DNA from: DASZHA01 sp049644325
GTDB lineage: Bacteria > Chloroflexota > Dormibacteria > DASZGP01
Reading direction: 5' to 3'
Length of the DNA: 10,551 bases
Assembly (NCBI GenBank): GCA_049644325.1
Contig: JBARRR010000036.1
Span: 1-10,551, forward strand
Position numbers and translations under genes: made by a program. Shown here one piece after another: positions 6,588 to 10,551 of the stretch; positions within the stretch are counted from its first letter, which is position 1; every line of letters starts with the position of its first letter. The notes under the pieces were generated by a model. That model did not search any database. It was not told where the DNA came from and was given only the letters and a program-made list of their open reading frames with translations.

Positions 6588-7237
6588 TCACGATGGCGAT
6601 CCCCACCGGCTACCTCCTGCCCGGGGCGCTGGAGGTCATCGGCGCCGCCGGCCTGGCGCGGCTGACTCCCGAGGACCTGGGGCGGAAGCTGGTCCTCCAG
6701 CCCACCGCGGACCTGACCCTGGTCACCGTGCGCCCGCTGGATGTCGCCGCCTACGTGGACCATGGCTCCGCCGACCTCGGCATCGTTGGCAAGGACGCCC
6801 TCTGGGAAACCGAGCGGGTCCACTACGAGCTGATCGATCTCGGCTTTGGCGGCTGCCGCCTGGTGATGGCCACGCCCGACGCCTCGGGGATCGGGGCGCG
6901 GGAGACGTGGCCCCCGTTCATGCGCGTGGCCACCAAGTACGTGGCCGCCAGCGCCCGGTTCTTCGAGGCCCAGGGCCAGGAGGTCGAGCTGATCAAGCTC
7001 TACGGCTCGGTCGAGCTGGCGCCACTGACCGGGCTGGCCGACGCCGTCGTCGACCTGACCGCCACCGGCACCACCCTCCGCGAGAACCACCTCCGCGAGG
7101 TCGCCGAGGTGGCGCGCAGCACCGCCCGGCTGATCGCCAACCAGGTGTCTCTCCGCACCCGTGGGCAGGAGATGCAGGCGTTGATCACCCGCTTCCGGGA
7201 GACCGTGGCCGCGGGCGCCGCAGGGCGGCCGGCGTGA
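6584..7237 (+). CDS. hisG: ATP phosphoribosyltransferase catalytic subunit, short form HisG
   Basis: HisG condenses ATP with PRPP to phosphoribosyl-ATP, the committed step of histidine synthesis. At 217 residues it is the short form without the C-terminal regulatory domain, matching HisZ next door. Landmarks are VTVRPLDVAAYVDHGSADLG (47-66) running into IVGKDAL, LYGSVELAPLTGLAD (139-153) and the PRPP-binding loop VVDLTATGTTL (155-165). The ATG overlaps the hisZ stop (ATGA), with GAGGAG 11 nt upstream. An ATG at 6593 would start only three codons later. The N-terminal strand reads AIPTGYL, where most HisG proteins have a basic K-G-R motif. This is unusual, though the rest of the site is intact. 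Confidence 0.95.
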   Translation: MITMAIPTGYLLPGALEVIGAAGLARLTPEDLGRKLVLQPTADLTLVTVRPLDVAAYVDHGSADLGIVGKDALWETERVHYELIDLGFGGCRLVMATPDASGIGARETWPPFMRVATKYVAASARFFEAQGQEVELIKLYGSVELAPLTGLADAVVDLTATGTTLRENHLREVAEVARSTARLIANQVSLRTRGQEMQALITRFRETVAAGAAGRPA

Positions 7238-7245
7238 GCCGGGTC

Positions 7246-7250
7246 GGAGG
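7246..7250 (+). promoter_or_regulatory. Shine-Dalgarno of hisD
   Basis: GGAGG lies 6 nt before the GTG at 7257 and fixes that rare start codon as the beginning of hisD. It is the only strong, well-spaced ribosome site inside the his operon. Confidence 0.8.
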
Positions 7251-7256
7251 CCGGAC

Positions 7257-8636
7257 GTGACCGCCGAGAGGCTCGACGTCCCGGTCCTGACCGCCGAGGA
7301 GTGGCGGCGGCGGGTGCCGGCGAGGCGCTTCAGCCTGCCCGACCTGCCCGCCGCGGCGCTGGCCCGCCTCTCCGACGCGGTGGGTATCCCGGTCTCCGAT
7401 GTCGCCTCCGGGGTCGACGCCATCATCGCCCAGGTCCGCGACGGCGGCGACGCGGCGCTCCGGCGCCTGACCGCGGCCCTTGACGGCGCCGAGCCGGCGG
7501 AGCTCGAGCTCACGGAGGAGGAGTGGCGCTCGGGGATCGAGGGACTCCGGTCCGCCGACCGTGCCGCGATCAGTGCTGCCGCCGAGCGGATCGAGGCCTT
7601 CCATGCCCTGCAGAAGCCGAAGGCCCTGGCGCCCGGCGCCGAGCTCGAGCTCCGCCCCGAGCCGCTTCGGCGGGTGGGCATCTACGTCCCGGGTGGACGG
7701 GCGCGCTACCCCAGCACGGTGCTGATGAACGCCATCCCGGCGCGCCTGGCCGGTGTCGGCGAGGTGGTCATGGTCACGCCCCCTGAGCCTGACGGCGGAC
7801 TTTCGGCAGCGGTGCTCTACGCCGCCCGCATCGCCGGCGTCAGCCGCGTTTTCAAGATCGGGGGCGCCCAGGCGGTCGCGGCCCTGGCCTATGGCACCGA
7901 GAGCGTCCCCGCGGTCGACAAGATCACGGGACCCGGCAATGTCTTCGTCATCCTGGCCAAGCGGGCCGTTTTTGGGGTGGTCGACATCGATGGCCTGGCC
8001 GGCCCCAGCGAGATCCTGGTGGTGGCCGACGCGGGCGCGGATGCCGCCCAGATCGTGGCCGACCTGGCCTCGCAGCTGGAGCATGACCCGATGGCGTGGG
8101 CGGTGCTGCTGACCGACTCCGACGAGCTCGCCCGCCGCGTGGCCGACGACCTCGCCGCCGACGAGCTGGCCAATCGCTTCGGCGCCGAGGCGGCTGAGCT
8201 GCACGCCGCGGTGGTGGTGGTCCCCGATCTCGCCACGGCGGTGGAGCTGGCCTCGGACTTCGCCCCTGAGCACATCGAGCTGCTGGTCGCCGATCCCGAG
8301 GCGCTGCTGCCCAAGGTCCGCGGCGCGGGCATGGTCTTTGTCGGCGCCAACGCCCCGGTGCCGATGGGGGACTACGTCGCCGGCAGCAACCACACCCTGC
8401 CCACCGGGGGCGCGGCCCGCTTCAGCTCGCCGCTGGGGGTGTACGACTTCTATCGCTGGACCTCGGTGGTGCGACTCACGCCGGAGACCGCGGCCCGCAT
8501 CGCTCCCGTTGGCATCGCCCTGTCGCGGATCGAAGGCCTGGTGGCGCACCAGCGATCGCTGGAGGTGCTGCTGGCACGGCTGGGGGTGGAGGTCGCGGCG
8601 GCCGGCGGCCCCCCTGACAGCGAAGGCAAGCTCTAG
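7257..8636 (+). CDS. hisD: Histidinol dehydrogenase HisD
   Basis: HisD is a cytosolic zinc enzyme that oxidises L-histidinol to L-histidine in two NAD-dependent steps, the end of the pathway. The product is 459 residues; the family is usually about 430. The excess is at both ends, mainly a short leader before the conserved core. All key residues by homology to the E. coli enzyme are visible: zinc ligands Gln273 and His276 (QLEHD), Asp372 (GDYVAGSNH) and His431 (EGLVAHQRS), and the general-base pair Glu338-His339 (APEHIEL). Also present are GIYVPGGRARYPSTVLMNAI (141-160), KITGPGN (222-228) and GLAGPSEILV. The start is the GTG 6 nt after GGAGG, 19 bp past hisG. hisB follows 2 bp after the stop. 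Confidence 0.97.
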   Translation: MTAERLDVPVLTAEEWRRRVPARRFSLPDLPAAALARLSDAVGIPVSDVASGVDAIIAQVRDGGDAALRRLTAALDGAEPAELELTEEEWRSGIEGLRSADRAAISAAAERIEAFHALQKPKALAPGAELELRPEPLRRVGIYVPGGRARYPSTVLMNAIPARLAGVGEVVMVTPPEPDGGLSAAVLYAARIAGVSRVFKIGGAQAVAALAYGTESVPAVDKITGPGNVFVILAKRAVFGVVDIDGLAGPSEILVVADAGADAAQIVADLASQLEHDPMAWAVLLTDSDELARRVADDLAADELANRFGAEAAELHAAVVVVPDLATAVELASDFAPEHIELLVADPEALLPKVRGAGMVFVGANAPVPMGDYVAGSNHTLPTGGAARFSSPLGVYDFYRWTSVVRLTPETAARIAPVGIALSRIEGLVAHQRSLEVLLARLGVEVAAAGGPPDSEGKL

Positions 8637-8638
8637 TC

Positions 8639-9238
8639 ATGGCAGCCGGCAGGCGCGCGACCATCAGGCGCAAGACGCGGGAGACGCAGCTGACCTGCAA
8701 GCTCGCCCTCAACGATCGCTCGGGGCGCAAACCGTCGGTTGTCGATACCGGGCTGCCGTTCCTCGACCACATGATCGAGCAGACGGCGCGCTACGCCGGC
8801 TTCGTCATCGACATGCGCGGTCGTGGCGACATCGAGGTCGATGACCACCACCTGACCGAGGACGCCGGCATCGTCTTCGGCCAGGCGCTGGCGCAGGCAC
8901 TGGGCACGCGCGAGGGCATCGTCCGCTTCGGCTCCGCCTATGCGCCCCTGGATGAGGCGCTGTCGCGAGTCGTCCTCGATCTCAGCAAGCGCCCCCATTG
9001 CTACTTCGACGACGGTGGCAAGCTCGACGGCAAGGCCGGCACCTACGCGACCGAGAACATCCCCGAGTTCTTCAACGCCTTCGCCATCCACGCCGGCGCC
9101 ACCATCCATATCGACTACATCCGGGGTCGCGACCGGCACCACGTCGCCGAGTCGATGTTCAAGGCGCTGGGCCTCGCCCTCCGCGACGCCGTCGCCATGG
9201 GCGGCTCGGGGATGCCTTCGACCAAGGGCGTCCTGTGA
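8639..9238 (+). CDS. hisB: Imidazoleglycerol-phosphate dehydratase HisB (monofunctional)
   Basis: HisB dehydrates imidazole-glycerol phosphate to imidazole-acetol phosphate using a manganese centre. The 199-residue protein is the dehydratase alone, without the histidinol-phosphatase domain fused in E. coli. Metal-binding and catalytic motifs are FLDHM (41-45), DDHHLTED (68-75, with His70, His71 and Glu74) and RHHVAESMFKA (166-176, with His167, His168 and Glu171). The characteristic ending GSGMPSTKGVL is complete. The ATG lies 2 bp after hisD and has no well-spaced Shine-Dalgarno, so it is probably translated by coupling. The hisH GTG overlaps its stop. The phosphatase step must be supplied by a separate gene not seen here. 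Confidence 0.97.
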   Translation: MAAGRRATIRRKTRETQLTCKLALNDRSGRKPSVVDTGLPFLDHMIEQTARYAGFVIDMRGRGDIEVDDHHLTEDAGIVFGQALAQALGTREGIVRFGSAYAPLDEALSRVVLDLSKRPHCYFDDGGKLDGKAGTYATENIPEFFNAFAIHAGATIHIDYIRGRDRHHVAESMFKALGLALRDAVAMGGSGMPSTKGVL

Positions 9239-9885
9239 GCGATCCGCGCATCGGGGTCGGCGCGGCGCGCATCGGCGTGGTCGACTACGGGGTGGGCAAC
9301 CTGCGCAGCGTCCGCCGGGGGTTGGAGCACGCCGGCGCCGAGGTTGAGGTGACGGCCGACCGGGACCGCCTGGCCGCCGCCGATGGCATCGTTCTCCCGG
9401 GCGTGGGCGCCTTCGCCCCGGCGCGCGAGAAGCTGCGGGCGTCGGGGCTCGACCGCTTCCTGGTCGAGCAGGCCGCCGCCGGCAAGCCCATCCTCGGGGT
9501 CTGCCTTGGCTACCAGCTCCTCTTCGAGGCCAGCTATGAGGACGGCTACACCGACGGCCTGGGGCTGCTGCCCGGCCCGGTTCGCCAGCTGGTGCCGACG
9601 CCGGAGCGCAAGGTGCCCCATATGGGCTGGAACCGCGTCCGCCAGCTGCTCTCCGACGCGCTCTTCCAGGGCGTCCCCGATGGCGCCTACTTCTACTTCG
9701 TCCACAGCTACTACCCCGAGGTCAAACGCGGCCCCGAGGTGCTGGGCGTCGCCGACTACGGCCGGACCCTGACCGCGGTGGCGCGGCGCGGCTCGGTGGC
9801 GGGCACCCAGTTCCACCCCGAGAAGTCCGGGGCCTGCGGCCTCCAGCTGTACGCCAACTTCGTCACCGGGGCGCAGGCGGCATGA
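9235..9885 (+). CDS. hisH: Imidazole glycerol phosphate synthase glutaminase subunit HisH
   Basis: HisH is the class I glutamine amidotransferase that makes ammonia from glutamine and passes it to HisF. The product is 216 residues. The catalytic triad is Cys90 in GVCLGYQLLF (the residue after the Cys-Leu-Gly is Tyr, where Met is usual), His194 and Glu196 in TQFHPEKSG. Also conserved are VVDYGVGNLRSV (15-26), LPGVGAF (54-60), PHMGWN (128-133) and YFVHSYY (154-160). The frame runs open back through hisB, but GTG 9235 is the natural start because it overlaps the hisB stop (GTGA). A short N-terminal leader of about 10 residues precedes the first strand. HisF, its partner, follows 36 bp on. Confidence 0.96.
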   Translation: MSDPRIGVGAARIGVVDYGVGNLRSVRRGLEHAGAEVEVTADRDRLAAADGIVLPGVGAFAPAREKLRASGLDRFLVEQAAAGKPILGVCLGYQLLFEASYEDGYTDGLGLLPGPVRQLVPTPERKVPHMGWNRVRQLLSDALFQGVPDGAYFYFVHSYYPEVKRGPEVLGVADYGRTLTAVARRGSVAGTQFHPEKSGACGLQLYANFVTGAQAA

Positions 9886-9921
9886 CCCCAACCCAGCCCG
9901 GGTGACCTCTCAGCGCCCCTG

Positions 9922-10551
9922 ATGCTCTCCCGCCGTGTCATCCCCTGCCTCGACGTAACCGAGGGCCGTGTTGTCAAGGGCACCCGCTTCCTCGACCTCC
10001 GCGACGCCGGCGACCCTGTCGAGCTGGCCGCCTTCTACGACCGCGAGGGGGCGGACGAGCTGGTCTTCCTCGACATCACGGCCTCATCCGACGCCCGCGA
10101 CATCCTGCTACACGTGGTCAAGGGCACCGCCGACCAGGTCTTCATTCCGCTGACCGTCGGCGGCGGCGTGCGCAGCAGCGACGACATGGCCACCCTGCTG
10201 GAGTCGGGCGCTGACAAGACCGCCGTCAACACCGCCGCCCTGGCCCGGCCCGAGCTGATCACTGAGGGGGCACGCATCTTCGGCGCCCAGTGCATCGTGC
10301 TGGCCATCGACGCCCGCCGCCGCGACGCTGAGGACCCCGCCAGGGGCTGGACCGTGTACAGCCACGGCGGCCGCGAGGACACCGGCCGCGACGTGGTCGA
10401 GTGGGCCAAGGAGGGCGTGGAGCTCGGCGCCGGTGAGATCCTTTTGACGAGCATGGACCGCGACGGCACCAGGGACGGCTACGACCTCGACCTGACCCGC
10501 GCCATCGCCGGCGCGGTGAGCGTCCCGGTGATCGCGTCGGGCGGGGCGGGG
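9922..10551 (+). CDS. hisF: Imidazole glycerol phosphate synthase cyclase subunit HisF (partial, C-terminus off the right edge)
   Basis: HisF is a (beta-alpha)8 barrel that uses HisH ammonia to convert PRFAR to imidazole-glycerol phosphate and AICAR, the latter feeding purine synthesis. The frame starts at ATG 9922 and gives 210 codons to the edge, against a usual length near 255. Both catalytic aspartates are in place: Asp11 in IPCLDV and Asp130 in LAIDARR. Other landmarks are LRDAGDPVELA (26-36), ADELVFLDITAS (44-55), TVGGGVRS (78-85), LLTSMDRDGT (174-183) and the start of IASGGAG (204-210). Asp130 and LDITAS identify it as HisF rather than the related HisA. The 36-bp gap after hisH is the widest in the operon and has only a weak, distant GGGTGA as a ribosome site. 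Confidence 0.96.
   Translation, partial: MLSRRVIPCLDVTEGRVVKGTRFLDLRDAGDPVELAAFYDREGADELVFLDITASSDARDILLHVVKGTADQVFIPLTVGGGVRSSDDMATLLESGADKTAVNTAALARPELITEGARIFGAQCIVLAIDARRRDAEDPARGWTVYSHGGREDTGRDVVEWAKEGVELGAGEILLTSMDRDGTRDGYDLDLTRAIAGAVSVPVIASGGAG

Noticed and set aside
6404..8549. Two long minus-strand open frames antisense to hisZ-hisG-hisD (6404-7681 and 7185-8549)
   Set aside because: Their translations are low-complexity Gly/Arg/Ser/Ala/His-rich strings with no recognisable motif, while the opposite strand encodes clear His enzymes with catalytic residues.
1..10551. Mobile element, CRISPR array, toxin-antitoxin or defence system
   Set aside because: I found no transposase or integrase, direct-repeat array, tRNA, or composition break. 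Nearly all sequence is occupied by liv, TPR-SDR and his genes.

Overview
The window is GC-rich bacterial chromosomal DNA holding three ordinary housekeeping blocks and, as far as I can see, no mobile element, CRISPR array, RNA gene or defence system. Codon use is uniformly G/C-ending and gene spacing is tight. The taxon cannot be fixed by eye. The pairing of short HisG with HisZ, and a TPR protein that resembles one I remember from Chloroflexota, suggest a Chloroflexota-like or neighbouring lineage (for example Dormibacterota or Limnocylindria). This is inference.

Block 1 (1-3333, minus strand) is a branched-chain amino-acid-type ABC importer read right to left: a lipoprotein substrate-binding protein (livJ/K type), then livH, then livM, which runs off the left edge. 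The livH stop and livM start share an ATGA overlap. A perfect 12-bp hairpin lies between the binding-protein gene and livH. It could lower permease expression relative to the binding protein. The ATPase genes livG and livF are not in the window.

Block 2 (3557-5267, plus strand) is divergent from block 1 across about 220 bp of promoter DNA. It is a two-gene unit: a TPR protein with a region resembling a HIRAN fold and a very acidic C-terminal tail, then a classical short-chain dehydrogenase/reductase whose Shine-Dalgarno starts inside the TPR gene's stop codon. The TPR protein is the least understood gene here.

Block 3 (5364 to the right edge, plus strand) is a compact histidine biosynthesis operon: hisZ-hisG-hisD-hisB-hisH-hisF, with hisF cut by the edge. 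A good sigma70-type promoter (TTGACG-N17-TACACT) and a 7+7 inverted repeat lie immediately before hisZ. They also rule out the longest hisZ reading frame. hisG is the short, HisZ-dependent form. HisC is absent from its common place between hisD and hisB, and HisA from between hisH and hisF. HisZ and HisG form the first enzyme, HisH and HisF the glutamine-dependent cyclase, HisB the dehydratase and HisD the last two oxidations. Catalytic residues of HisD, HisH and HisF are intact.

The points most worth a second look are the TPR/HIRAN-like/acidic-tail protein, the his promoter with its palindrome, the unusual N-terminal motif of HisG, and the inter-gene hairpin in the liv operon.
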